A DNA stretch of 63,300 nucleotides from an uncultured beta proteobacterium (GCA_903853895.1 CAINUX010000001.1:1-63300), one strand, 5' to 3'; counted from the first letter of the stretch, positions 1 to 8,196 are shown. A program made the numbers and translations. The notes: generated from the letters alone by a model not told the origin.

Positions 1-6
1 AACTGA

Positions 7-366
7 ATCTACGACCATGTCTGGAAGAACAACAAGCGGCGCCACGCGGAGCGCTTCTCGACCTGGGACATGATCCGCAAGTACAACAACGACTACCGGC
101 TGATCTTCGTCGGTGACGCCACGATGAGCCCCTATGAGATCCTGCAACCTGGTGGCAGCGTGGAATACAACAACGAGGAAGCCGGTGCCGAGTGGCTACA
201 ACGCCTGATCCACGCTTTTCCCAAATTTGCGTGGATAAACCCCGAGCCACAAGGCGTGTGGCAGTACCGCCAAAGCATCAGCGTGGTGCAACAAATCGTG
301 CACAACCGCATGTACCCGCTGACCCTCAAAGGTCTGGAAGAGGCAATGCGGCATTTGACTAAATAA
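7..366 (+). CDS. VWA-domain protein, C-terminal part (5' end outside window)
   Basis: The frame is open from position 7 to the TAA at 364-366 (119 residues) and already starts inside a conserved block (IYDHVWKNN), so this is the end of a longer gene, not a 98-residue protein starting at the ATG at 70. The block FVGDATMSPYEILQPGG (visible residues about 34-50) is typical, from memory, of the C-terminal part of bacterial von Willebrand factor A proteins that work with MoxR-type AAA+ ATPases. Such pairs act in metalloenzyme or complex maturation; the partner ATPase is not in the window. The codon at 4-6 is TGA, where I expect Cys; this is either a real nonsense mutation or an error at the sequence edge. 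A 7-bp inverted repeat (377-398) follows the stop. Confidence 0.75.
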   Translation: MYDHVWKNNKRRHAERFSTWDMIRKYNNDYRLIFVGDATMSPYEILQPGGSVEYNNEEAGAEWLQRLIHAFPKFAWINPEPQGVWQYRQSISVVQQIVHNRMYPLTLKGLEEAMRHLTK

Positions 367-376
367 TGTGTTTGCG

Positions 377-398
377 GGACAGACCTTCAGCTCTGTCC
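377..398 (+). terminator. hairpin after the VWA gene
   Basis: GGACAGA (377-383) pairs with TCTGTCC (392-398) across an 8-nt loop, 10 bases after the stop codon. No T-run follows, so a role in intrinsic termination is only possible. Confidence 0.3.
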
Positions 399-436
399 TC
401 AACTGATCAGAGGGCACCCTTACAATCCCCTGCCCC

Positions 437-511
437 CTCGCCATAGTTCAATGGATAGAACGAGTGCCTCCTAAGTGCTAGATGTAGGTTCGATTCCTAC
501 TGGCGGGACCA
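437..511 (+). tRNA. tRNA-Arg (anticodon CCU)
   Basis: The cloverleaf folds by hand. Acceptor stem 437-443 pairs with 501-507 (one T-G pair), D stem 446-449 with 458-461, anticodon stem 463-467 with 475-479, and T stem 484-488 with 496-500 around TTCGATT. The anticodon loop 468-474 (CTCCTAA) places CCT at 470-472, reading the rare Arg codon AGG. Discriminator base is A508 and CCA is encoded at 509-511. No integrase gene or duplicated 3' end is seen nearby. Confidence 0.95.
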
Positions 512-535
512 ATTTCGGTGTTGTTCAGTCCCTAG

Positions 536-1918
536 ATGCCCAGAAAGGCGGTCCGCTTGAACAATGACGAAGGCGATGAATCCCGCGCTGCGGCGATGGC
601 TGTTCCCAGTGGGCGCGGCTCTAGATTGGTGCGACTGGGATGGATGGCCACGGGCATCGCCGGTGGCATGCTGGCCGAAGGCGCCCGTCAGCTGGCACAG
701 GGCAATCGCCCCAAAGTAAAAGACTTGTTGCTGACACCTGCCAATGCGCGGCGAATGACCGACCAGCTCGCCAAGTTACGTGGCGCGGCCATGAAGGTCG
801 GTCAGCTTTTGTCCATGGAGTCGGGTGACTTGCTGCCGCCCGTCCTATCGGACATCCTGGCCCGACTGAGATCGGACGCCCGCGCCATGCCCAAAGCCCA
901 AGTCAAGGCCGTGCTGGATGCCAATTGGGGCAAGGGCTGGGAAACACAATTTCACCATTTTTCCTTTACTCCATTGGCGGCTGCGTCCATTGGACAGGTC
1001 CACCGTGCACAGACCCACGACGGCCGAGACCTGGCCATCAAGATCCAGTACCCAGGGGTGCGTGAGAGCATCGATAGCGATGTCGATAACGTCGCAGGTT
1101 TGCTGCGCCTATCCGGACTCTTGCCCAAGGAAATGGATATCAAGCCACTGTTGCGGGACGCCAAGCGCCAGTTGCACGATGAGTCTGATTACCTGAAGGA
1201 AGGCGGTTTCTTGCAACGTTATTGTGACCTGTTGGTCGACGCGCCTGCGTTTGCTCTGCCCAAGCTTCACTCCGATCTGACCACCCAAAGTGTCTTGGCC
1301 ATGGACTACATGGCTGGCGTACCCATTGAATCCTTGATTGACGAACCGCAGGCCGTGCGCAACCGCGTGATGAATCTGCTGTTTGACTTGTTGCTGCGCG
1401 AGGCCTTTGAGTTCCGCCTGGTTCAGACCGACCCGAATTTCGCCAACTACCAGTATGACCCCGTCACGGGCCAACTCATTTTGCTGGACTTCGGTGCGAC
1501 GCGCGTCTACAAGGCCGCGATGGTCAACCACTTCAAGCAACTGATCAAGGGTGCCATGTTGCAAGACCGCGCTGCGATGCGCGCTGCGTGTCTGGCGATC
1601 GGCTACTTTGAAGAGTCGACGCAGGACCGCCATGTCCAGGCGGTGCTGGATATTGGAGAGCAGGCGCTGGAGCCCTTCTGCAAAGAAGACGGCTACGACT
1701 TTGGAACATCCGACTTGCCCGAACGCATCCGCTCTGGTGTCATCGCGCTGGGAATGGACAAGGAGTTCTGGACCGTCCCCCCAACGGACGCCATGTTGCT
1801 GGAGCGAAAATTCGGTGGGCTGTACCTGCTGGCCATCCGGCTCAATGCCCAGGTCAATCTGCGCGCATTGGCCCAGGCGGCACTCTTCCCTCGCAAGCGT
1901 CTGCACGACTCGGCATGA
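536..1918 (+). CDS. ABC1/AarF/UbiB-family kinase-like protein
   Basis: 460 residues with the atypical-kinase motifs of the ABC1 (ADCK/UbiB) family. These are a KxGQ motif (MKVGQLLSMESGD, about residues 87-99), an Ala-rich nucleotide loop (PLAAASIGQVHRA), the ATP-binding lysine in LAIKIQYPGV, an ESDY segment, QTDPNFANY at the catalytic loop, and LLDFGATR in place of the DFG motif. Relatives support ubiquinone biosynthesis or act as membrane-associated ATPases. This one is shorter than E. coli UbiB (about 546 residues) and lacks its obvious C-terminal transmembrane pair, so it fits the general AarF/ABC1 group better than UbiB itself. It is monocistronic, between tRNA-Arg and the convergent hemerythrin gene. 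Confidence 0.9.
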   Translation: MPRKAVRLNNDEGDESRAAAMAVPSGRGSRLVRLGWMATGIAGGMLAEGARQLAQGNRPKVKDLLLTPANARRMTDQLAKLRGAAMKVGQLLSMESGDLLPPVLSDILARLRSDARAMPKAQVKAVLDANWGKGWETQFHHFSFTPLAAASIGQVHRAQTHDGRDLAIKIQYPGVRESIDSDVDNVAGLLRLSGLLPKEMDIKPLLRDAKRQLHDESDYLKEGGFLQRYCDLLVDAPAFALPKLHSDLTTQSVLAMDYMAGVPIESLIDEPQAVRNRVMNLLFDLLLREAFEFRLVQTDPNFANYQYDPVTGQLILLDFGATRVYKAAMVNHFKQLIKGAMLQDRAAMRAACLAIGYFEESTQDRHVQAVLDIGEQALEPFCKEDGYDFGTSDLPERIRSGVIALGMDKEFWTVPPTDAMLLERKFGGLYLLAIRLNAQVNLRALAQAALFPRKRLHDSA

Positions 1919-1940
1919 CGCGCGCCTGCACAGGCGCCCG

Positions 1941-2432
1941 TTACAGCGGGCCTGGCGAAGTATCCCGCGCTGTGTCGGCGTAGCCCTTGGTTAGTGCCGT
2001 CCACCAGGGCGCGTCCATCTCCCCAACCCTACTTTTTGCCGCCTTCTTCTGGCTGGTCACAAAGGCGGCGAGTTTGAGGTCCGCGTCTGTAATATGGTGT
2101 AAAAACAGATCCAGGAGGAATGCCCTCCACTTTTCCATGTCGACCGTGTCATGTGCGATCTGTTCCAACAGAAGGCGCATGTGGACTAGCGTGTCGTTGT
2201 GGCGTCGCGTGTGCTCCCGGGCAACCGGGTACAGAGTCAACTGCATGAGCTGGTCTTCTTCCCGAAAGTGCAACCGTGTGAAGTGGTACAGGTTTTTCGC
2301 TGCGATGGAACGGCTGTCCCTGTCGGGTGCTTTCAGAAAGTCGTTCACCTGATTGAACCATTGCAGATGCTGCGCGTCCATCTGAGCGTTGCCGGTTCGG
2401 TAGCTTTCTTTCCAATCGATTCGCACAGACAT
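1941..2432 (-). CDS. bacteriohemerythrin (163 aa)
   Basis: A single hemerythrin domain fills the protein. The non-heme di-iron ligands are recognisable in order: His in MDAQHLQW, His and Glu in HFTRLHFREEDQL, two His in EHTRRHN, and His/His/Asp in FLHHITDADLKL. Such proteins bind O2 reversibly and serve in oxygen sensing or delivery in microaerobic bacteria. The C-terminus (from about residue 130) is a short unconserved tail. A second hemerythrin gene lies 287 bp upstream on the same strand; the two are clearly divergent in sequence and the gap contains an interspersed repeat and hairpins, so they need not share a transcript. The 3' end converges on the ABC1-kinase gene with a 22-bp gap. Confidence 0.92.
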   Translation of the reverse strand: MSVRIDWKESYRTGNAQMDAQHLQWFNQVNDFLKAPDRDSRSIAAKNLYHFTRLHFREEDQLMQLTLYPVAREHTRRHNDTLVHMRLLLEQIAHDTVDMEKWRAFLLDLFLHHITDADLKLAAFVTSQKKAAKSRVGEMDAPWWTALTKGYADTARDTSPGPL

Positions 2433-2586
2433 CCTTTGCAGCAGCTTCCAGTGAACTGGCCATGGGCCATTTTTGAAGCCGTATCTCCATCACCCTTTGA
2501 TCTAGCACAAAGAAAAATGCCGATAAAGAAGCATAGTTCAATCAGGCGATTGCCTCACGTGAAGCGTGCCCTGTACTCAGGGGTTG

Positions 2587-2607
2587 ACCCGGCTTAAGGC
2601 CGGGTTT
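2587..2607 (+). terminator. GC-rich hairpin followed by T-rich sequence
   Basis: ACCCGGC pairs with GCCGGGT around a 5-nt loop (2587-2605), followed by TTTCTCGTTT on the plus strand. It has the form of a rho-independent terminator for plus-strand transcription, yet no plus-strand gene ends here. It may end an unrecognised small transcript or act bidirectionally behind the minus-strand hemerythrin gene. Confidence 0.35.
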
Positions 2608-2618
2608 CTCGTTTCTAT

Positions 2619-2712
2619 GCTATATAAATAGCAGCAAACTATTCATATCCCACGAGGGCTAGTGGCATATTTTGCCGCATGCCCATCAGTAAATACCCAA
2701 AATGGGTATTTA
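2619..2712 (+). repeat. interspersed three-palindrome repeat, copy A (full length)
   Basis: The 17-nt arm GCTATATAAATAGCAGC starts at 2619 and CGAGGGCTAG starts at 2653, the 34-nt register shared by all nine copies. A third palindrome, TAAATACCCA / TGGGTATTTA (2690-2699 and 2703-2712, perfect 10-bp arms, AAA loop), lies at the same offset as in copy I (51934). It ends 8 bp downstream of the stop of the hemerythrin gene on the minus strand. Confidence 0.85.
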
Positions 2713-2719
2713 TGACATC

Positions 2720-3211
2720 CTAGCGGACGCCAAACAGACGGGCAAAGAATCCGCGCGATGCAATGGTCGTTTGCAACACGGGCGCGTGGGCGGGCGGGTG
2801 GGCTGTGGCGTGGCTGGCATGCCATTTGCCGAAGCGCAGGTCGTGGGTCATGATATGGCCGATCAGCCATTTGTTCAGGAAACGGCGCAACTCCTGAATA
2901 CGATCCTCGGTCCAGGCCTCACCATTGCCCAGGAAATCCGCCACCTGGGCCGCAAACTCCTCATGCAGGCGCAGGTGCTGCTCGAAGGCCGGGTAACCGC
3001 TCTTCTCCATCAGCTCCTGCTCATTGGAAAAGTGCGTGACCACATAGTCCAACAACTCTTCCACGGTCTGGTCCACGGAATTCAGATTCAACGCCCGCAC
3101 CAGAGTGAACAGGTGGCGGTGCTCTTGGTCTACCTGGGACACGCCGATCTTGAATCCATCGCGCCATTCAATGACATAAGGGGCTTTTTTGACTTCCGTC
3201 GCTTCCATCAT
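2720..3211 (-). CDS. bacteriohemerythrin (163 aa)
   Basis: Hemerythrin-fold O2-binding protein with its ligand set in order: His in VDQEHRHLF, His and Glu in THFSNEQELM, His residues in FEQHLRLHEEF, and His/His/Asp in GHIMTHDLRFG. The frame stays open upstream to 3259, but AAGGAA sits 7 bases before tandem ATGs at 3211 and 3208 (MMEATEV), which decides the start. The last 25 residues (from about HASHATAHPPAHAP) are His/Ala/Pro-rich and unlike the usual short hemerythrin end; whether they bind metal is unknown. The gene is preceded by about 160 bp of non-coding sequence and followed by repeat copy A. Confidence 0.9.
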   Translation of the reverse strand: MMEATEVKKAPYVIEWRDGFKIGVSQVDQEHRHLFTLVRALNLNSVDQTVEELLDYVVTHFSNEQELMEKSGYPAFEQHLRLHEEFAAQVADFLGNGEAWTEDRIQELRRFLNKWLIGHIMTHDLRFGKWHASHATAHPPAHAPVLQTTIASRGFFARLFGVR

Positions 3212-3327
3212 GGGTATTTCCTTATTGAAATACGGAAACTGTACGCCGCAATGCAGCATAGGGTTAATACCAACTCGCGGTTTATACAGCTTCGTTGCGC
3301 TACATCAAGTAATTTCCGGTTCGGTAA

Positions 3328-3352
3328 GGCCGCCCCAAGGTGAAAGGCGGCC
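3328..3352 (-). terminator. GC-rich hairpin downstream of the iron permease gene
   Basis: GGCCGCC (3328-3334) pairs with GGCGGCC (3346-3352), about 20 bases after the stop of the minus-strand permease. No T-run follows on that strand, so termination is only suggested. Confidence 0.35.
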
Positions 3353-3373
3353 CCCTCGGGGCGCCACATACTT

Positions 3374-5011
3374 CTATCGACCGGCCACCCGCAGGGTCCG
3401 GCTGAGCAGCATCACCGGCAACAGCCCAACCAGTACGAGGGCCAGACACGGCAGTGCGGCCTCCCCCAAACGCTCGTCCCGCGCCAACTGGTAGGCCACC
3501 ACGGCCAGCGTATCGCTGTTGAAGGGGCGCAGCACCAGGGTGGCGGGCAGCTCCTTCATGACATCCACGAACACCAGTAACGCCGCAGCTGCGACCGAGC
3601 GACGCAACAGCGGCCAGTGCACGCGCGCCAGCGTCTGCAGGCTAGACGCGCCCAGCATGCGAGCCGAATCGTCCAGACTGTTCGGCAGGCGTGCATAGCC
3701 GCTTTGCAGCGCCTGCAGGGCCACCGCGCAAAAGCGCACCAGGTAGGCCCAGACAATCCCCACGGCGGTCGCGGTGACCCAGTAGCCCACTTGCCAGTCC
3801 GGCGCCCAGGCTTGCACCCAGCCGACCGGCAATAGCAGGCCCACCACCACCACGGCACCCGGTATCGCGTAGCCCAGGCTAGCCAGTTGCGCCGCCGCAC
3901 GCACCGCCCAGTGGCTGCTGCGCCGCACGTTGAACGCCAGCACCAGGGCCACCGCCACGGCCAGCGCTGCGGTAATGGCGCCCAGACGCACACTGTTGAA
4001 GGCCCATTCACCAAAGCGCGACCACGGCAGCGCGGCCCAGTCTGCGGTCAGGGGCCGCAGCATGAACAGCACCGGCAGCACAAAGCCCATCAGAACAGGA
4101 GTAGCGCACACGAACCAAACCGCCACTCGCTGGCGCCCCTGCAGCGGCACCGCTTGAGCGTCACCGCTCCCGGATCGCGCACCCTTGATCACGGCAAAAC
4201 GCATACGGTGCTGGGCCCGGTGCTCCAACTTCAGCAGCAGCGCCACCAGCACCAGCAGCATGGTGGCCAGTTGGGCAGCTGCGATGCGGTTGTCCATGGA
4301 CAACCAGGCCTTGTAGATGCCGGCTGTAAAGGTCTGGATGCCAAAGTAGCTCGACACGCCGTAGTCGGCCAGCGTCTCCATCAGCGCCAGCGCAATGCCG
4401 GCAGCCACGGCCGGGCGCGCCAGGGGCAGGGCCACCTCGCGCATGCGCCGGCGCAGGGGAGCGCCCATCAGGCGTGCCGCCTCCATCAGGTGCACGGTGC
4501 GCTCCCCCAGCGCCGTGCGCGCCAGCAGATAGACATAAGGGTAGAGTGCGAAGGTGAACACCCAGGCCGCCCCCGCCACGTTGCGCACTTCGGGAAACAC
4601 GCGGCCCTGCACGCCCAGCGCGCCGCGCAACAGGGTCTGCAAGGGGCCACTGAATTGCAGGAAATCGGTATAGGCATAGGCCACCACGTAGGCGGGCATG
4701 GCCAAGGGCAGCAACAGCGCCCATTCAAAGAATCGGCGCCCGGGAAACTCAAACAGCGTCACCGCCACAGCCGTCGACAACCCCACCAGCGCCACGCCCA
4801 CCGTCACCATCCCGCACAGCAGCAGGGTGGTGCCCACATAGTCCGGCAGCACCGTGGAGGCCATTTCCCGCAGAATGGCCATGGCCTGGCCCGACGCGTC
4901 GCCCATCGGCAGCCATGCGGCCAGCACCGCCAGCACCGGCAGCATCAGGGCGGCGATCAGCAGCAGCAAAGCCCAACGGGACAGGATGGAGGGGGTAAAA
5001 GAGTGGTGCAT
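3374..5011 (-). CDS. iron(III) ABC transporter, fused permease (FbpB/SfuB type)
   Basis: 545 residues of strongly hydrophobic sequence with two binding-protein-dependent permease domains in one chain, about 12 membrane segments, as in FbpB/SfuB/AfuB ferric-iron permeases. Both halves carry the EAA-type loop that contacts the ATPase (EAARLMGAPLRRRMREVALPLARP near residue 180; DDSARMLGASSLQTLARVHWPLLRR near residue 470). The start is taken at ATG 5011; a TTG at 5020 would add three residues. Its ATPase partner is transcribed divergently from 5065, with a Fur-like box between. No periplasmic substrate-binding protein gene is nearby, so the iron specificity comes from family resemblance and the Fur-like site. 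Confidence 0.88.
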   Translation of the reverse strand: MHHSFTPSILSRWALLLLIAALMLPVLAVLAAWLPMGDASGQAMAILREMASTVLPDYVGTTLLLCGMVTVGVALVGLSTAVAVTLFEFPGRRFFEWALLLPLAMPAYVVAYAYTDFLQFSGPLQTLLRGALGVQGRVFPEVRNVAGAAWVFTFALYPYVYLLARTALGERTVHLMEAARLMGAPLRRRMREVALPLARPAVAAGIALALMETLADYGVSSYFGIQTFTAGIYKAWLSMDNRIAAAQLATMLLVLVALLLKLEHRAQHRMRFAVIKGARSGSGDAQAVPLQGRQRVAVWFVCATPVLMGFVLPVLFMLRPLTADWAALPWSRFGEWAFNSVRLGAITAALAVAVALVLAFNVRRSSHWAVRAAAQLASLGYAIPGAVVVVGLLLPVGWVQAWAPDWQVGYWVTATAVGIVWAYLVRFCAVALQALQSGYARLPNSLDDSARMLGASSLQTLARVHWPLLRRSVAAAALLVFVDVMKELPATLVLRPFNSDTLAVVAYQLARDERLGEAALPCLALVLVGLLPVMLLSRTLRVAGR

Positions 5012-5032
5012 GGCGGCCAATGGCCCAGGCTA

Positions 5033-5051
5033 AATGAGAATTGTAATCATC
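5033..5051. promoter_or_regulatory. Fur-like box in the divergent iron-transport promoter
   Basis: AATGAGAATTGTAATCATC (read on the other strand GATGATTACAATTCTCATT) matches the 19-bp Fur consensus GATAATGATAATCATTATC at 12 of 19 positions. It lies 13 bp before the ATPase start and 21 bp before the permease start. Both half-operons could thus be repressed by Fe-Fur from one site. Confidence 0.6.
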
Positions 5052-5064
5052 TAAAATCAGCCGC

Positions 5065-6132
5065 ATGTTCCTCAAAGTCTCGCAATTGCACGTCCAATAC
5101 CCCGGCAGAAGCCGGGCTGCCGTGCATGACGTCAGCTTTGGCCTGCGCGCCGGTGACATCGGCGTACTGATTGGGCCCTCGGGCTGCGGCAAGACCACGC
5201 TACTGCGTGCGGTGGCCGGCCTGGAGCGCGTCGGCGGTGGGCACATCGCGCTGGGCGGTCACACCGTCAGCGGCGTCGGTACCCACATGCCCGCCGAAAA
5301 GCGCCGCATCGGCATGGTGTTTCAGGATTACGCACTGTTCCCCCATCTGGATGTGCGGCGCAATGTTGCCTTCGGCATCCACGACTGGCCCAGCGAACAG
5401 CGCGCAGCCCGCGTCAGCGAGGTGCTGGATTGGGTCGGCCTGAGCGACACCCAGCATCGCTATCCGCACGAACTCTCGGGTGGTCAGCAACAACGCGTGG
5501 CCCTGGCACGCGCGCTGGCACCCAAGCCGCAATTGCTGTTGCTGGACGAGCCATTCTCCAACCTGGACGTGGACCTGCGCGAGCGACTTGCCCACGAAGT
5601 GCGGAGCATTCTGAAAGCCGCTGGAGCCACCGCGCTGTTTGTGACCCACGACCAGCTCGAAGCGTTTGCGATTGGCGACATGATTGGCGTCATGCACGAA
5701 GGCGCGCTGCACCAGTGGGACGATGCCTACTCGCTATACCACCGCCCGGCCACGCGTTTCGTGGCGGAGTTCATTGGCCACGGCGTGTTTGCACCGGCGA
5801 CCCTGGTGCAGGTGGACGGCCAGACCGTGGTGCAAACGCCCCTGGGGGAGTTAAGCAACGTCGCCGAATGCCCGCTCCCCTCTGCCTTTGCGTCCGGCCT
5901 GTGCGACGTGCTGCTGCGGGCTGATGACATCGTGCACGACGACGATGCGCCGGTGAAAGCAGCAATTCTGCGCAAGGCGTTTCGTGGGTCAGAATTCTTG
6001 TACACGCTGCGCCTGGCCGGCGGGCAAACGGTGCAGGCCCATGTGCCCAGCCACCACGACCACCGCCTGGGCGAGTGGATTGGCATACGCGCCCAAGTGG
6101 ATCATGTGGTGACGTTCAAGCGCGAGGGTTAG
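5065..6132 (+). CDS. iron(III) ABC transporter ATP-binding protein (FbpC type)
   Basis: 355 residues with the complete ABC ATPase motif set: Walker A GPSGCGKTT (residues about 36-44), Q-loop VFQDYALFP, signature LSGGQQQR, Walker B LLLLDEPFSNLD, and H-loop FVTHDQLEA. A C-terminal regulatory TOBE-like region follows (about residues 240-355). It energises the divergently encoded permease (3374-5011); together they match Fbp/Afu ferric-iron importers. ATG 5065 lies only 13 bp from the Fur-like box, so the box must overlap the promoter or untranslated leader. A universal stress protein gene follows after 55 bp and may be a separate unit, since it has its own GGAG ribosome site. Confidence 0.93.
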   Translation: MFLKVSQLHVQYPGRSRAAVHDVSFGLRAGDIGVLIGPSGCGKTTLLRAVAGLERVGGGHIALGGHTVSGVGTHMPAEKRRIGMVFQDYALFPHLDVRRNVAFGIHDWPSEQRAARVSEVLDWVGLSDTQHRYPHELSGGQQQRVALARALAPKPQLLLLDEPFSNLDVDLRERLAHEVRSILKAAGATALFVTHDQLEAFAIGDMIGVMHEGALHQWDDAYSLYHRPATRFVAEFIGHGVFAPATLVQVDGQTVVQTPLGELSNVAECPLPSAFASGLCDVLLRADDIVHDDDAPVKAAILRKAFRGSEFLYTLRLAGGQTVQAHVPSHHDHRLGEWIGIRAQVDHVVTFKREG

Positions 6133-6187
6133 GAGCGCCAGTCGGATATCCTTATTGCTACGGAAGTGAACAAACCTGGAGAACCGC

Positions 6188-6580
6188 ATGACAATCATCG
6201 TAGCCTACGCACCCCGCCCCGAAGGGCAAACCGCTTTGTTCAAGGGTATCGAGATAGCCAGGCGCCGCAATGAGCACCTGCTGGTGGTCAATGCCACACC
6301 GGGCAGCGGCGAGGACGCTGCCATGGCCACCGCACAGGATGTCGAACGCATTGAGCGCCTACTGGACGAACCGGGCCTGAACGCCGAATTCAAACAATTT
6401 GGTCGCGGCAAGAACGCCGTGGAAGAAATTGAGGCACTGGTGGCAAGTTTGCCGGTCTCGTTGCTGGTGATTGGCCTGCGCAAGCGTTCACCGCTTGGAA
6501 AGCTCATCATGGGCAGCGTTGCCCAAGAGTTGCTATTGACGATCCCCTGCCCCATTTTGGCGGTCAAGGCTGAACATTAG
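6188..6580 (+). CDS. universal stress protein (UspA family)
   Basis: 130-residue single-domain Usp. The C-terminal nucleotide-binding signature is recognisable as VIGLRKRSPLGKLIMGSVAQELLLTIPCPILAV, where the G-X2-G-X9-G(S/T) motif is partly kept (the first Gly pair is altered by LRKRSPLG). ATP binding is therefore likely but not certain. GGAG sits 8 bases before the ATG. Usp proteins are cytoplasmic stress-response proteins with no fixed pathway. The next gene starts only 4 bases after the stop codon, so the two are probably co-transcribed. Confidence 0.88.
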   Translation: MTIIVAYAPRPEGQTALFKGIEIARRRNEHLLVVNATPGSGEDAAMATAQDVERIERLLDEPGLNAEFKQFGRGKNAVEEIEALVASLPVSLLVIGLRKRSPLGKLIMGSVAQELLLTIPCPILAVKAEH

Positions 6581-6584
6581 GCAG

Positions 6585-7682
6585 TTGGCTCAGGTCTGCA
6601 ATTTGCTGGCCGTTGCCCTGCTGACTACGGGCTGCGCAGACACAGCCTACCTTATTGGATCGGCCACCGGCCATCTCAAGATACTGAAGGCAGCGCAGCC
6701 GGTGGACTACTGGCTGACCGAAGACAGCACACCCCCGGCACTCAAGCAGCGCCTGTTGCTGGCGCAGGACATTCGACGCTTTGCCGTTAGTAACCTGCAA
6801 CTGCCCGACAACGCCAGTTACCAACGCTACGCTCAACTACCACGGCGTGCCGTGGTGTGGAATGTGGTGGGTGCCCCAGCCTATTCCCTGACACTCAAGA
6901 CCTGGTGCTTTCCGGTGGCGGGTTGTGTGGGCTACCGCGGCTACTTTGACGAGCAGGATGCGAAACTGGAGGCACAGGCCCTGCGCGCGCAAGGACTGGA
7001 GGCCAGCGTCTATGGCGTGCCCGCCTATTCCACACTAGGCTGGATGAACTGGCTGGGCGGCGACCCTTTGCTCAGCACCTTCATCCAGTATCCGCAAGGT
7101 GAACTGGCGCGCATGATCTTTCACGAGCTGGCGCACCAAGTGGTCTATGTCAAGGATGACACGGCATTCAACGAGTCGTATGCAACGGCGGTGGAGCGCC
7201 TGGGTAGTGCGGCTTGGCTGGCCAGCCAGGCCAACCCCGCCGTGCAAGCTGAATATGCCACCTTCGACGCCAGGCGGCAGGCTTTTCGCGCTCTTACGGC
7301 CAACACCCGCCAGCAGCTCAAGGAGATTTATGCGGAGCACGACAACAGCGGCAGCGACGGCGGCCAACCACCCGAAGCGGGTGGGCAAGCAGCTAGAAAG
7401 GCGGCCGCCTACGCCGAGTTCCGTCGGGCCTATGCGCAACTCAAGCAAGACTGGGGTGGCCAAGGGCCCTATGACGCATGGGTCGCCAATGCCAACAACG
7501 CCGCCTTTGGCGCATTGGCGGCGTATGACGATTGGGTGACGGCCTTTGAGGCGTTATTCAACCGCCAGCCCGGTGACTGGCGGGCACTTCATGCAGCGGT
7601 GCGACAACTCGCAGAGTTACCGCGCGCCGAAAGAACGCGGCGCTTGCAACAGCTGCTGGCAGAAAAGCCGTCTCCGCCCTAG
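6585..7682 (+). CDS. putative zinc aminopeptidase lipoprotein (DUF2265-type family)
   Basis: 365 residues. A short hydrophobic N-terminus ends in LTTGC, a lipoprotein signal-peptidase II box at about residues 14-17, so the mature protein is probably membrane-anchored in the periplasm. FHELAHQVVY (near residue 183) is an HExxH zinc-peptidase motif and the downstream NESYATAVE supplies the likely third ligand Glu. The whole chain resembles the proteobacterial family annotated as putative aminopeptidase (Pfam Aminopep, formerly DUF2265); substrate unknown. The only start near the signal peptide in this frame is TTG 6585, 4 bases after the usp stop; a rarer start a few codons upstream would add an Arg to the signal peptide. 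Confidence 0.8.
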   Translation: MAQVCNLLAVALLTTGCADTAYLIGSATGHLKILKAAQPVDYWLTEDSTPPALKQRLLLAQDIRRFAVSNLQLPDNASYQRYAQLPRRAVVWNVVGAPAYSLTLKTWCFPVAGCVGYRGYFDEQDAKLEAQALRAQGLEASVYGVPAYSTLGWMNWLGGDPLLSTFIQYPQGELARMIFHELAHQVVYVKDDTAFNESYATAVERLGSAAWLASQANPAVQAEYATFDARRQAFRALTANTRQQLKEIYAEHDNSGSDGGQPPEAGGQAARKAAAYAEFRRAYAQLKQDWGGQGPYDAWVANANNAAFGALAAYDDWVTAFEALFNRQPGDWRALHAAVRQLAELPRAERTRRLQQLLAEKPSPP

Positions 7683-7791
7683 AACCTGTCGTTCCGCCCG
7701 GTGGGCAGGTGTGGCGACGCGCCTGAACTGCAACGCCACCGCCTGGATGAGCAAGACCCGAGAGTGCCGCGTCAGCCGCCTTGCGCTGCGA

Positions 7792-8196
7792 TTAGTTAGC
7801 CGAGATTTCCTTTGGGAACGGCCAGTTGACAATGCCGCCCCAGACGAAGACATGCTTGTACCCGTCGGCAAGCATCTTCTCGCCGGCTGTGGGTGATCGC
7901 CTGCCGCCTAGGCAATAGAGCACAAGGTACTTGTCTTTTGCAGGTGGATCCTTGATGTCTGCGGTCAAACCACCAGGGATGTTGATAGCTGTGGGAATGT
8001 GCCCCGCTGCATACTCGTCGGGTGGCCGCACATCGACGATGACAATGCGCGGGTCCTTGCTTTCGATGACGTCCCGCAAGCCCTCGGGCGTACTGATTTT
8101 TTTCCCCAGACCCTCGGGAAAAGTGTCTATTTGAGGCCATGCCAGCCGGCTAAGCGGCAGTAGCAACAGCAAAGCAATGAATGAAGATCTCTTCAT
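7792..8196 (-). CDS. exported rhodanese-domain protein
   Basis: 134 residues from ATG 8196, chosen over an upstream GTG because GAGG lies 8 bases before it and the protein then begins with a clean signal peptide (MKRSSFIALLLLLPLSRLAWP). The rest is one rhodanese domain: IVIVDVRPPDEYAAGHIPTAINIPGG near the middle and the active-site loop LYCLGGRRS, with the catalytic Cys at about residue 95. Rhodaneses carry persulfide sulfur; a periplasmic single-domain form could act in sulfur transfer or redox handling. The gene stands alone, convergent with the aminopeptidase gene, and nearly 300 bp of non-coding DNA lie upstream. Confidence 0.88.
   Translation of the reverse strand: MKRSSFIALLLLLPLSRLAWPQIDTFPEGLGKKISTPEGLRDVIESKDPRIVIVDVRPPDEYAAGHIPTAINIPGGLTADIKDPPAKDKYLVLYCLGGRRSPTAGEKMLADGYKHVFVWGGIVNWPFPKEISAN

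Noticed and set aside
3887..5170. 427-codon plus-strand ORF antisense to the iron permease
   Set aside because: The translation is a Gln/His/Arg repeat-like string without any fold, fully inside the well-supported permease gene and running into the ATPase gene.
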